This document shows positions 1-4,825 of a stretch of DNA of 5,657 nt, piece by piece (the first letter of the stretch is position 1; every line of letters starts with the position of its first letter). Location of the stretch: positions 1 to 5,657 of the forward strand of contig CANRCU010000158.1 of the NCBI GenBank assembly GCA_947629215.1, written 5' to 3'. The position numbers were made by a program, and so were the translations under genes. A model generated the notes under the pieces. That model worked only from the letters and a program-made list of their open reading frames with translations, did no database searches and was not told the DNA's origin. This DNA is from an uncultured Clostridia bacterium. Lineage in GTDB: Bacteria > Bacillota > Clostridia > Lachnospirales > CAG-274.

Positions 1-1
1 T

Positions 2-1087
2 AACAAGGGCAGCGCCATAATTGCGATGAGCGGCGGGGTCGACAGCTCCGTTGCGGCTTTGCTGATGAAAGAGCGCGGGTTTGAGTGCATAGGAGCAACG
101 ATGAAGTTGTTTTATAACGAGGATATAGGCGAAAAAGCGAAAAACACCTGCTGTTCGCTTGACGATGTGGCGGATGCGCGAAGTGTGGCTCAGAGCATGG
201 ATATGCCGTATTATGTTTTTAATTTTACCGAAGGGTTCAAAAAAGAGGTCATAGACCGTTTTATTGCGGCGTATGAATGCGGGCGAACGCCCAACCCGTG
301 TATAGACTGCAACAGGTACATGAAGTTTGACAAGCTTTTTGTGCGTATGCGCGAGATAGGGGCGGACTATGTTGTTACCGGGCATTATGCAAGGACGGAA
401 AAGGGCGAAAACGGGAGGTTTTTGCTGAAAAAAGCCGTGGACGAGAGCAAAGACCAGAGTTATGTGCTTTACACTTTGACTCAGGAACAGCTTGCGCATG
501 TGATATTTCCGCTTGGGGAACTGGAGAAAACGAAGGTGCGGGAAATTGCGGAGGCTCACGGTTTTATAAATGCGAAAAAACATGACAGTCAGGACATTTG
601 CTTTGTACCCGAGGGAAAATACGGGGAGTTTATAGAAAGGCAGACGGGGCGGACTTATGCCGAGGGCGATTTTGTGGACGTGTCGGGTAAGGTACTCGGA
701 AAGCACAGGGGGATAATAAATTATACCATAGGTCAGCGAAAGGGGCTTGGTATATCCGCAGACAGACCGCTGTATGTGTGCGGGATAGATACGGTAAGGA
801 ATGAAGTCACGCTTGGGGACAATGCGGACTTGATGAAAAGGGAGCTTATTGCGGAGGACGTGAACCTTATTTCGGTGGAAGAGATGAGAGAGCCGAAGAG
901 GATCTGCGCCAAAATAAGGTATAATCAGAAGGCGCAGCCCGCGACCGCATGGCAGGAGGAGAACGGGGAGCTGCATATAAGGTTTGACGAACCGCAGAGG
1001 GCGATGACGAAGGGTCAGGCGGCGGTTATGTATGAGGGGGAAGTTGTTGTTGGGGGAGGAACAATCAAAAGCATAATCGGGGAATAA
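2..1087 (+). CDS. mnmA: tRNA-uridine 2-sulfurtransferase MnmA (5'-partial)
   Basis: MnmA makes the 2-thio group of s2U34 in the wobble position of Lys, Glu and Gln tRNAs in the cytoplasm, using ATP to adenylate the uridine and sulfur relayed from a cysteine desulfurase. Numbering from the ATG at 26, the PP-loop ATP site MSGGVDSS lies at residues 1-8. The nucleophile motif TPNPCIDC is at 88-95 (Cys92), the motif VVTGHYA at 116-122, and the catalytic persulfide cysteine is in SQDICF at 188-193 (Cys192). The IGQRKGLGI segment at 235-243 begins the central region, and a beta-barrel C-terminal domain follows. The ATG at 26 is not the likely start: the frame is open to the window edge and reads NKGSAIIA just before it, matching the beta-strand that normally precedes the PP-loop. 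The true start therefore lies a few codons outside. The rest is full length, with all key residues present. It is a chromosomal housekeeping gene marking the left border of the phage-derived segment. Confidence 0.96.
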   Translation, partial: NKGSAIIAMSGGVDSSVAALLMKERGFECIGATMKLFYNEDIGEKAKNTCCSLDDVADARSVAQSMDMPYYVFNFTEGFKKEVIDRFIAAYECGRTPNPCIDCNRYMKFDKLFVRMREIGADYVVTGHYARTEKGENGRFLLKKAVDESKDQSYVLYTLTQEQLAHVIFPLGELEKTKVREIAEAHGFINAKKHDSQDICFVPEGKYGEFIERQTGRTYAEGDFVDVSGKVLGKHRGIINYTIGQRKGLGISADRPLYVCGIDTVRNEVTLGDNADLMKRELIAEDVNLISVEEMREPKRICAKIRYNQKAQPATAWQEENGELHIRFDEPQRAMTKGQAAVMYEGEVVVGGGTIKSIIGE

Positions 1088-1119
1088 TGATTTGATTTTA
1101 TGGAAGTAGTTAGTGTACA

Positions 1120-1148
1120 TTGAATTACATATTGATATGTGGTAGAAT
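1120..1148 (+). promoter_or_regulatory. Predicted sigma-A promoter upstream of terS
   Basis: A -35 box TTGAAT (1120-1125) and a -10 box TAGAAT (1143-1148) are separated by exactly 17 bases. A TG one base before the -10 box (1140-1141) gives an extended -10. Transcription would start near 1155. This is the best promoter match I found in the window and the only one in the mnmA-terS gap. It would drive terS if the polymerase passes the hairpin at 1193-1221. The assignment rests on sequence match alone. Confidence 0.6.
1127..1140. promoter_or_regulatory. Palindrome inside the promoter spacer, possible operator
   Basis: ACATAT-TG-ATATGT is a perfect 6+6 bp inverted repeat lying wholly between the -35 and -10 boxes, where a bound repressor would block RNA polymerase. 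The half-site ACAT also recurs just upstream in TACATTGA (1117-1124). A regulator binding here is an inference. A short AT-rich palindrome can arise by chance. Confidence 0.35.
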
Positions 1149-1192
1149 GGTATTATGAAAAATTTTGGAAAAGTAATATTACAGTAATTTAT

Positions 1193-1221
1193 AAAAACGT
1201 CGTTTTATGCGGCGTTTTTTT
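1193..1221 (+). terminator. Rho-independent terminator after mnmA, within the terS leader
   Basis: The arm AAAAACGTCG (1193-1202) pairs with CGGCGTTTTT (1210-1219) over ten positions, one of them a G-T wobble. The loop is TTTTATG, and the T-run 1215-1221 serves as both stem base and tail. It is the natural end of the mnmA transcript. It also lies between the predicted promoter at 1120-1148 and terS, so it could reduce or condition terS transcription. Confidence 0.7.
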
Positions 1222-1250
1222 GTTTGCAGAGATATTTTGGGGGGACGGAA

Positions 1251-1610
1251 ATGACGGAGTTACAGATGAAATTTGCGGAGGAATATTTAAAGGACAATGA
1301 TGCCGTACAGGCGGCGATACGCGCGGGGTATTCGGAGAGTACGGCGAAGAGGTATGCGATCAAGATGTTGGGTCTTGACGGGATACGAGAGTATATGAAA
1401 CGGAGGGTATCTATGAATACGGAGGAAGAAATTTTACGGTATTTGACAAGTGTTATGAGGGGCGAAAGTGACGGGGGACAGCCGAATGTACGTGAGAGAA
1501 TGAGGGCGGCGGAGCTGCTTGGGAAGCGTTACGGGTTATTTGACGGGAAGGGTCAGGACGGAGAGAGTGTCGCAAGGGTGGTTTTTGCGGGGGAAGATGA
1601 GATAGAGTAA
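1251..1610 (+). CDS. terS: Phage terminase small subunit (Terminase_2-like)
   Basis: This 119-residue protein resembles terminase small subunits of PBSX-like and other tailed phages, which recognise the packaging site and load the large subunit onto DNA. The N-terminal part (MTELQMKFAEEYLKD, 1-15) followed by AVQAAIRAGYSESTAKRYA (about 18-36) is the family's helix-turn-helix DNA-binding region. A helical middle (ILRYLTSVMRG, about 61-71) and RMRAAELLGKRYGLF (about 83-97) fit the oligomerisation part, and the tail is acidic. I chose ATG 1251 because a G-rich Shine-Dalgarno (GGGGGGA, 1239-1245) sits 5 bases upstream and the protein then starts at the usual family position. A TTG at 1224 in the same frame overlaps the terminator region and has no ribosome site. 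The length is normal and the frame intact. TerL, normally adjacent, lies 1.3 kb downstream beyond repeats. The family call comes from motif recognition and not from a search. Confidence 0.85.
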   Translation: MTELQMKFAEEYLKDNDAVQAAIRAGYSESTAKRYAIKMLGLDGIREYMKRRVSMNTEEEILRYLTSVMRGESDGGQPNVRERMRAAELLGKRYGLFDGKGQDGESVARVVFAGEDEIE

Positions 1611-1620
1611 GTTGAGAGGA

Positions 1621-1663
1621 CCCCTCCGTCGGCTAATGCCGACACCTCCCCTGTAAGGGGAGG
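1621..1663. repeat. Module S: double-hairpin CCTCCCC/GGGGAGG element
   Basis: Two perfect hairpins lie back to back: GTCGGC-TAAT-GCCGAC (1628-1643), then CCTCCCC-TGTAA-GGGGAGG (1645-1663). The element begins 11 bases after the terS stop. This layout, CCCTCCGTC, a variable hairpin and then CCTCCCC...GGGGAGG, is one I recognise as a widespread intergenic palindromic repeat of Clostridia genomes. I cannot quantify its distribution here. It has no T-tail, so it is not a standard terminator for terS, though it could protect the 3' end of the transcript. Confidence 0.75.
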
Positions 1664-1668
1664 CTAAA

Positions 1669-1821
1669 TTGGGGCAGCAGAGGTACATTTAAATCGGAAA
1701 ATAATGTATGAGTAAATAAAGTTAAATAAAAACGACACCTAAAGGGCATCTTTAGGTGTCAAATAAAAGTTTTCGCCAAGCCTTTTGTAAAAGGTTTGTG
1801 GGGTTAGGGGCAAAGCCCCAT
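1669..1821. repeat. Module A copy 1
   Basis: The module starts TTGGGGCAGCAGAGGTACAT and has an AT-rich stretch. Three hairpins follow: GACACCTAAAG/CTTTAGGTGTC (1734-1744/1750-1760), CAAGCCTTTT/AAAAGGTTTG (1777-1786/1789-1798, one G-T wobble), and GGGGC-AAA-GCCCC (1807-1819). The same order recurs at 2703-2852 and 5174-5378. Here it follows S after terS and leads straight into B1. Confidence 0.9.
1724..1760 (-). terminator. Minus-strand intrinsic terminator-like hairpin in A1
   Basis: Read on the minus strand, an 11 bp perfect stem (GACACCTAAAG/CTTTAGGTGTC) is followed at once by GTTTTTATTT. That is the form of a Rho-independent terminator. On the plus strand the stem is followed by AAATAAAAG, so it would not terminate plus-strand transcripts. 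No minus-strand gene is visible for it to serve. Confidence 0.5.
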
Positions 1822-1843
1822 ATAAACAGATGAAAAGTTTGTT

Positions 1844-1933
1844 GATAAATAAAAAAACAGAGGCAAGCCCCGCAAATAATCTCCGTATCGGCTGAAAAAA
1901 ACAGCCTCACGGAGAAACATTTGCGTGTTTGCC
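1844..1933 (+). repeat. Module B copy 1 (alpha type), four-step stem
   Basis: After GATAAATAAAAAAACAG comes an imperfect hairpin of 72 bases. Its stems are GGCAA/TTGCC (1862-1866/1929-1933), CGCAAAT/ATTTGCG (1871-1877/1919-1925), TCTCCGT/ACGGAGA (1880-1886/1909-1915) and GGCTG/CAGCC (1890-1894/1902-1906), with a loop of seven A. The stem core is identical in B4 (4364-4435) and B8 (5043-5114). A linker to the next copy, containing TTGGTTTGGTTGTGAGG, runs to about 1971. Confidence 0.9.
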
Positions 1934-1971
1934 GGTGGGGTTGGTTTGGTTGTGAGGTTGAAAAGTGTGTT

Positions 1972-2059
1972 GATAAATAAAAAAACAGGGGCAAGCCCCG
2001 CAAGTTTCTCCGCTGCGGCTCGAAAAAACAGCCTTGCGGAGAAACTATGCGTGTTTGCC
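1972..2059 (+). repeat. Module B copy 2 (beta type), covarying stem
   Basis: This copy has the same architecture as B1 but different stem bases: GGCAA/TTGCC (1990-1994/2055-2059), CGCA/TGCG (1999-2002/2048-2051), GTTTCTCCGC/GCGGAGAAAC (2004-2013/2036-2045) and GGCT/AGCC (2017-2020/2030-2033). Relative to B1, the change of CTCCGT to CTCCGC is matched by ACGGAG to GCGGAG, and the middle stem is extended to 10 bp. The substitutions keep pairing rather than any reading frame. The inverted copy at 4548-4619 belongs to the same subtype. Confidence 0.88.
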
Positions 2060-2112
2060 ACAAGTTTGATTTGTTTGTGGGGTTTAGAAGAAAGTTTAAC
2101 AAAACAGACTTT

Positions 2113-2125
2113 GGGGCGAAGCCCC
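2113..2125. repeat. Isolated GGGGC-GAA-GCCCC hairpin
   Basis: A 5 bp GC-only stem (2113-2117/2121-2125) with a GAA loop. It matches the last hairpin of modules A and C but lacks the rest, so it is probably a remnant of one. It follows the B2 linker and precedes the A-rich run leading to D1. Confidence 0.7.
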
Positions 2126-2159
2126 TATCCGTGTGAGCTTTTTTTGCAAAAAAAAGCGA

Positions 2160-2229
2160 GCGCGGCGGGGCAAGGGCAAAGCGTTTACGCTTTGTTCGCA
2201 GCCACGTGATTATAAGTAACTTATTTTTT
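2160..2229 (+). repeat. Module D copy 1
   Basis: This 70-base unit starts GCGCGGCGGGGCAAGGG. It has a perfect hairpin CAAAGCG-TTTA-CGCTTTG (2177-2183/2188-2194), the conserved stretch CACGTGATTATAAGTAACTT, and a T-run. Its GCGGGGCAA (2165-2173) can pair with TTGCCCCGC (2228-2236) at the start of C1. D2 (2321-2390) is identical except for one base, T to A at the position of 2224. Confidence 0.85.
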
Positions 2230-2314
2230 GCCCCGCTTTTTCCTAAGCGAAAATTTATTTTCGCTTAGACTTCAGAAAAAAGCGGGCGGGGCATGGGGCA
2301 GAGCCCCATTTAGA
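2230..2314 (+). repeat. Module C copy 1, long hairpin
   Basis: The outer stem CCGCTTTTT/AAAAAGCGG (2233-2241/2277-2285) encloses a 12 bp inner stem CTAAGCGAAAAT/ATTTTCGCTTAG (2243-2254/2257-2268). After GGGCGGGGC comes a terminal hairpin ATGGGGC-AGA-GCCCCAT (2293-2299/2303-2309). The unit ends at TTTAGA. It joins D1 without a gap. Confidence 0.87.
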
Positions 2315-2320
2315 TAAAAG

Positions 2321-2390
2321 GCGCGGCGGGGCAAGGGCAAAGCGTTTACGCTTTGTTCGCAGCCACGTGATTATAAGTAACTTAATTTTT
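2321..2390 (+). repeat. Module D copy 2
   Basis: This copy matches D1 across 70 bases with a single difference. With C1 it forms a D-C tandem of about 161 bp that is followed by C2, so D and C move or duplicate as a pair. The near-identity implies recent duplication or gene conversion. Confidence 0.87.
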
Positions 2391-2498
2391 GCCCCGCTTT
2401 TTCCTAAGCAAAAAATTGCTTTTCGTTCACGAAAAGTAAAATTTTTTGCTTAGCCTTCAGAAAAAAGCGGGCGGGGTATGGGGCAGAGCCCCATTTAG
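2391..2498 (+). repeat. Module C copy 2, extended hairpin
   Basis: The outer stem is as in C1. The inner arm differs: a 14 bp perfect stem (2404-2417/2440-2453, starting CTAAGCAAAAAATT) continues across a small internal loop into CTTTTCG-TTCA-CGAAAAG (2419-2425/2430-2436). The sequence changed on both arms together, so pairing is preserved and lengthened. The GGGGC-AGA-GCCCC tail hairpin follows (about 2480-2492). Confidence 0.87.
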
Positions 2499-2515
2499 AA
2501 AGTAACTTATTTTTT

Positions 2516-2600
2516 GCCCCGCTTTTTACTAAGCGAAAATTTATTTTCGCTTAGACTTCAGAAAAAAAGCGGGCGGGGTATGGGGCAGCGCCCCATTTAG
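2516..2600 (+). repeat. Module C copy 3 after a truncated D
   Basis: The short C form, with CTAAGCGAAAAT/ATTTTCGCTTAG (2529-2540/2543-2554) as in C1, and a tail hairpin TGGGGC-AGC-GCCCCA (about 2581-2595). Only the last part of D (AGTAACTTATTTTTT, about 2501-2515) precedes it, so D has been truncated from its left side. Confidence 0.85.
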
Positions 2601-2644
2601 ATAAATAAAAAACAGCCTCACGGAGAAACATTTGCGTGTTTGCC
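2601..2644 (+). repeat. Module B copy 3, internally deleted
   Basis: GATAAATAAAAAACAG runs directly into CCTCACGGAGAAACATTTGC. In full copies two AAAAACAG motifs flank the left half of the stem. Here one motif and everything between them is gone, as expected for deletion between short direct repeats. The hairpin cannot form. The same deleted form follows a C module at 4938-4983. Confidence 0.82.
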
Positions 2645-2702
2645 AAAAGGTTGATTTGTTTGTGGGGTTTGGAAAGAGTGTTTAATCGGAGTAAATTGAA
2701 AT

Positions 2703-2852
2703 TTGGGGCTGAGGTACATTAAAATCAGAAAAGAATGTACGAGTAAATAAAGTTAAATAAAAACGACACCTAAAGGACACCTTTAGGTGTCAAATAAAAG
2801 TTTTCGCCAAGCCTTTTACAAAAGGCTTGTGGGGTATGGGGCAAAGCCCCAT
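2703..2852. repeat. Module A copy 2, upstream of terL
   Basis: Here the hairpins are fully paired: GACACCTAAAGG-ACA-CCTTTAGGTGTC (2765-2776/2780-2791), CAAGCCTTTT/AAAAGGCTTG (2808-2817/2820-2829) and ATGGGGC-AAA-GCCCCAT (2836-2842/2846-2852). A B-linker fragment (2861-2893, TTGTGGGGTTTGAAAAG) follows, and terL begins 76 bases after the module. The flank upstream (2645-2702) matches that of A3 (5115-5173), so the repeat is longer than the hairpin core. Confidence 0.9.
2755..2791 (-). terminator. Minus-strand intrinsic terminator-like hairpin in A2
   Basis: A 12 bp perfect stem (2765-2776/2780-2791) is followed on the minus strand by GTTTTTATTT. It is the same arrangement as in A1, but the stem is one pair longer. 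It would stop antisense transcription leaving terL. No minus-strand gene is seen. Confidence 0.5.
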
Positions 2853-2928
2853 GAACAACCCTTGTGGGGTTTGAAAAGTTTGTTTAATCAGAGGGTATTG
2901 AGTGGAGAAAAATGGGAGATGAAGGGTT

Positions 2929-4167
2929 TTGAGTGAGAGAAAGATATATTTGCCCGAGGTCATCGGGGCAGGGTACAGGGATTTTTGGGATTTTAAAGGC
3001 AGGTACAGGGTATGCAAGGGCAGTCGTGCGAGCAAGAAGAGCAGGACGACGGCGCTTAATTTTATTTACAGGCTGATGAAGTATCCGCAGGCGAACTTAC
3101 TTGTGGTGAGGCGGTATTCGATAACGCTGAAAGACAGTTGTTATGCGGAGTTAAAGTGGGCTATAGAGCGACTTGGGGTGAGTGAGCTGTTTGAGTGCAA
3201 GTTAAGCCCGTTGGAGATAGTCTGCAAGGCTACGGGGCAGAAAATTTATTTCAGGGGGCTTGACGACCCGTTGAAGATAACTTCCATAACCGCAGAAACG
3301 GGGTATTTATGCTGGATATGGCTTGAGGAGGCATACGAGATAAGCAACGAGAGCGATTTTGACATGCTTGACGAATGTATAAGGGGGCGTGTCGGCGAGG
3401 GGCTTTTCAAGCAAATTACCATAACTTTTAACCCGTGGAACGAGCGGCACTGGCTGAAGCGGCGGTTTTTTGATGTTGTTGACGAGGAAATAATGGCAAA
3501 GACGGTGAATTATTTATGCAACGAATTTCTTGATGATGCGGATATAAGGGTCTTTGAGGCTATGCGTGTGAACGACCCGAGGCGTTACAGGGTAGCGGGG
3601 CTTGGAGAATGGGGCATTACGAGCGGTTTGATATACGAAAACTGGGAAGTCCGTGGATTTGAGTTGAGTGAAATGTTGAGCGAGAGGACGGAGGCTGTTT
3701 TCGGTTTGGATTTTGGGTACACGAACGACCCGAGCGCTTTTTTTGCGGGGATAATAGACATGGCGGAGAAGGAGCTTTATGTGTTTGATGAAATTTACGA
3801 AAAAGCTCTCAGCAATGAGAAAATTGCGGAGAGGATAAGGGAGAAAGGGTTTGCGAAAGAGAGAATTTCGGCGGACGCTGCCGAGCCTAAGAGTATAGCG
3901 AGGTTGCGGGAGTTGGGGTTAAGGCATATAAGGGCGGCAAGCAAGGGGAAGGACAGTGTTTTGGCGGGGATAGATTTTTTACAGGGTTTTAAAATTGTTA
4001 TAAGTCCGAAATGTGTGAATTTTATAAGGGAAATAAGCAATTATGTCTGGGACAAGGACAGGTTTGGAGAGTGTGTGAACAAGCCGAAGGACGGGTGCGA
4101 CCATTTGATGGATGCGATGAGGTATGCAGTGGGGAGGTATATGTGTGGAGAAGTTTTTGAGTTTTAG
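2929..4167 (+). CDS. terL: Phage terminase large subunit, PBSX family
   Basis: TerL is the ATP-driven motor and nuclease that packages phage DNA into proheads. This 412-residue protein is full length for the family. The ATPase domain has a Walker A variant KGSRASKKSRTT (30-41), a Walker B CWIWLEEA (128-135, acidic pair E133/E134) and a coupling motif ITFNPWN (165-171). The RNase H-like nuclease domain has acidic residues D261 in LDFGYTNDP, D316 in SADAAEP, and D388 or D391 in DGCDHLMDAMRYA. All catalytic positions look intact, with no frameshift. The start is TTG 2929: an in-frame stop lies at 2920-2922, no ATG or GTG is available, and the N-terminus MSERKIYLPEVIG fits the family. The TTG overlaps the TGA (2930-2932) of a six-codon frame starting at ATG 2912, suggesting translational coupling; GAAGGG (2921-2926) is close upstream. 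TerS lies 1.3 kb upstream and no portal gene follows within 1.2 kb. Confidence 0.92.
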   Translation: MSERKIYLPEVIGAGYRDFWDFKGRYRVCKGSRASKKSRTTALNFIYRLMKYPQANLLVVRRYSITLKDSCYAELKWAIERLGVSELFECKLSPLEIVCKATGQKIYFRGLDDPLKITSITAETGYLCWIWLEEAYEISNESDFDMLDECIRGRVGEGLFKQITITFNPWNERHWLKRRFFDVVDEEIMAKTVNYLCNEFLDDADIRVFEAMRVNDPRRYRVAGLGEWGITSGLIYENWEVRGFELSEMLSERTEAVFGLDFGYTNDPSAFFAGIIDMAEKELYVFDEIYEKALSNEKIAERIREKGFAKERISADAAEPKSIARLRELGLRHIRAASKGKDSVLAGIDFLQGFKIVISPKCVNFIREISNYVWDKDRFGECVNKPKDGCDHLMDAMRYAVGRYMCGEVFEF

Positions 4168-4181
4168 TAGGATTGGGGGAA

Positions 4182-4237
4182 ATGGGGCGCTGCCCCATGC
4201 CCTGCAAGCCTTTTGAAAAAGGCTTGAGCGAAAACTT
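4182..4237 (-). repeat. Inverted partial module A (two hairpins)
   Basis: On the minus strand this reads AGTTTTCGCTCAAGCC, then the CAAGCCTTTT/AAAAGGCTTG stem (4205-4214/4217-4226), then ATGGGGC-AGC-GCCCCAT (4182-4188/4192-4198). That is the right half of module A in opposite orientation. It begins 15 bases after the terL stop, with no T-tail on the plus strand. It could form the 3' end structure of the terL mRNA. Confidence 0.82.
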
Positions 4238-4345
4238 TAAAGTCGGCGGTGGGAGGTATGGTTTTATTATTGGCAATACGTTATAAAAGGGGCTGGGTGG
4301 GGAAAAACGTTAAGGGCGAGCTACATATAATAAAAAAGGTGTGTT

Positions 4346-4435
4346 TATAAAATAAAAAACAGAGGCAAGCCCCGCAAATAATCTCCGTATCGGCTGAAAA
4401 AAACAGCCTCACGGAGAAACATTTGCGTGTTTGCC
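4346..4435 (+). repeat. Module B copy 4 (alpha type)
   Basis: The 72-base stem core (4364-4435) is identical to B1. The upstream flank CATATAATAAAAAAGGTGTG (4324-4343) with the following TTTATAAAATAAAAAACAG is repeated before B6 at 4762-4797 with one A of length difference, so the repeat unit extends left of the hairpin. The downstream linker (TGATTTGTTTGTGG) also matches other copies. Confidence 0.9.
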
Positions 4436-4547
4436 GTCAGGCTGATTTGTTTGTGGTGTTCAAAAAGTGTGTTGATAAAATAGATTTTTGGGCGAAACAA
4501 TGTGATTATGAGTAACTTTTTTTGACAATGCGGTAATGTTGATTTTT

Positions 4548-4619
4548 TAGCAAACACGCACAGTTTCTCCGCAAGGCTATTTTTTTGAGCCGCAGCGGAG
4601 ACACTTGCGGGGATTGCTT
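4548..4619 (-). repeat. Module B copy 5, inverted (beta type)
   Basis: Read on the minus strand it has CTCCGC/GCGGAG, GGCT/AGCC, CGCA/TGCG and a poly-A loop, as in B2. The outer arm has AGCAA for GGCAA on one side and TTGCT for TTGCC on the other, so the outermost pairing again changed together. It is the only B copy in this orientation. Confidence 0.85.
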
Positions 4620-4709
4620 GTTATAGCCTTGGTTGAGTTATATTTTAAAGCCTTGCGATAATTTTAAACTTTGATAAAAATGTTTCTTTGGCTGAAATAA
4701 CTTTTGTTT

Positions 4710-4762
4710 TTAGGTCAAGCCTTTTTCCAAAAAGGCTTGTGGGGTTTGGGGCAAAGCCCCAT
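4710..4762 (+). repeat. Partial module A (right half) with lengthened stem
   Basis: CAAGCCTTTTT-CC-AAAAAGGCTTG (4716-4726/4729-4739) is one base pair longer than in the other copies, with the extra T and extra A added on opposite arms. TGGGGC-AAA-GCCCCA (4747-4761) follows. The GACACC hairpin of the full module is absent. Confidence 0.85.
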
Positions 4763-4791
4763 ATAATAAAAAAAGGTGTGTTTATAAAATA

Positions 4792-4825
4792 AAAAACAGA
4801 GGCAAGCCCCGCAAATAATCTCCGT
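4792..4825 (+). repeat. Module B copy 6, left half only, interrupted by C4
   Basis: The sequence follows B4 through GCAAATAATCTCCGT and then switches to TTCGTCCCGCTTTTT, the start of a C module. The right half of the stem is missing at this point; a deleted B copy follows C4. This is a junction where one repeat has landed in, or recombined with, another. Confidence 0.8.

Larger units (their letters stand above)
1611..2928. repeat. Repeat array I between terS and terL (no gene)
   Basis: These 1318 bases contain no credible coding sequence. In order they hold S (1621-1663), A1 (1669-1821), B1 (1844-1933), a B linker, B2 (1972-2059), a lone GGGGC-GAA-GCCCC hairpin (2113-2125), D1 (2160-2229), C1 (2230-2314), D2 (2321-2390), C2 (2391-2498), a D remnant (about 2500-2515), C3 (2516-2600), a deleted B copy (2601-2644), A2 (2703-2852), and a last B-linker fragment (2861-2893). 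Only about 35 bases before terL are not recognisably repeat-derived. Open frames here, on either strand, are translations of the repeats: they change sequence between copies and lack ribosome sites. Confidence 0.88.

Noticed and set aside
1224..1250. TTG start extending terS by nine codons
   Set aside because: It lies directly behind the terminator T-run with no ribosome site, whereas ATG 1251 has a G-rich site at proper spacing.
1752..2102. Minus-strand open frame of 116 codons over modules B1 and B2
   Set aside because: It is a translation of repeat DNA with no ribosome site. Its residues change between copies where base pairing is preserved, and it overlaps hairpins at every step.
1925..2209. 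Plus-strand open frame of 94 codons
   Set aside because: It spans the B linker, B2 and D1 and has no Shine-Dalgarno. Its end is simply D read in one frame.
1611..2928. CRISPR array
   Set aside because: The repeats are long, of several kinds, irregularly spaced and in mixed orientation, with no short unique spacers or cas genes.
4182..4237. Intrinsic terminator for terL
   Set aside because: Two strong hairpins follow the stop codon, but there is no T-run after either one on the plus strand.
4022..4276. Minus-strand open frame overlapping the terL end
   Set aside because: It is antisense to the conserved nuclease motif region of terL and extends into a repeat; a shadow frame.
4258..4350. Thirty-codon frame in array II (ATG 4258 to TAA 4350)
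   Set aside because: GGGAGG is only 1 base from the ATG, its last third is shared with the flank of repeat B6, and nothing in it resembles a known protein.
4522..4550. TTGACA -35 box between B4 and B5
   Set aside because: No acceptable -10 box occurs at 16-18 bases; the downstream sequence is a T-run.
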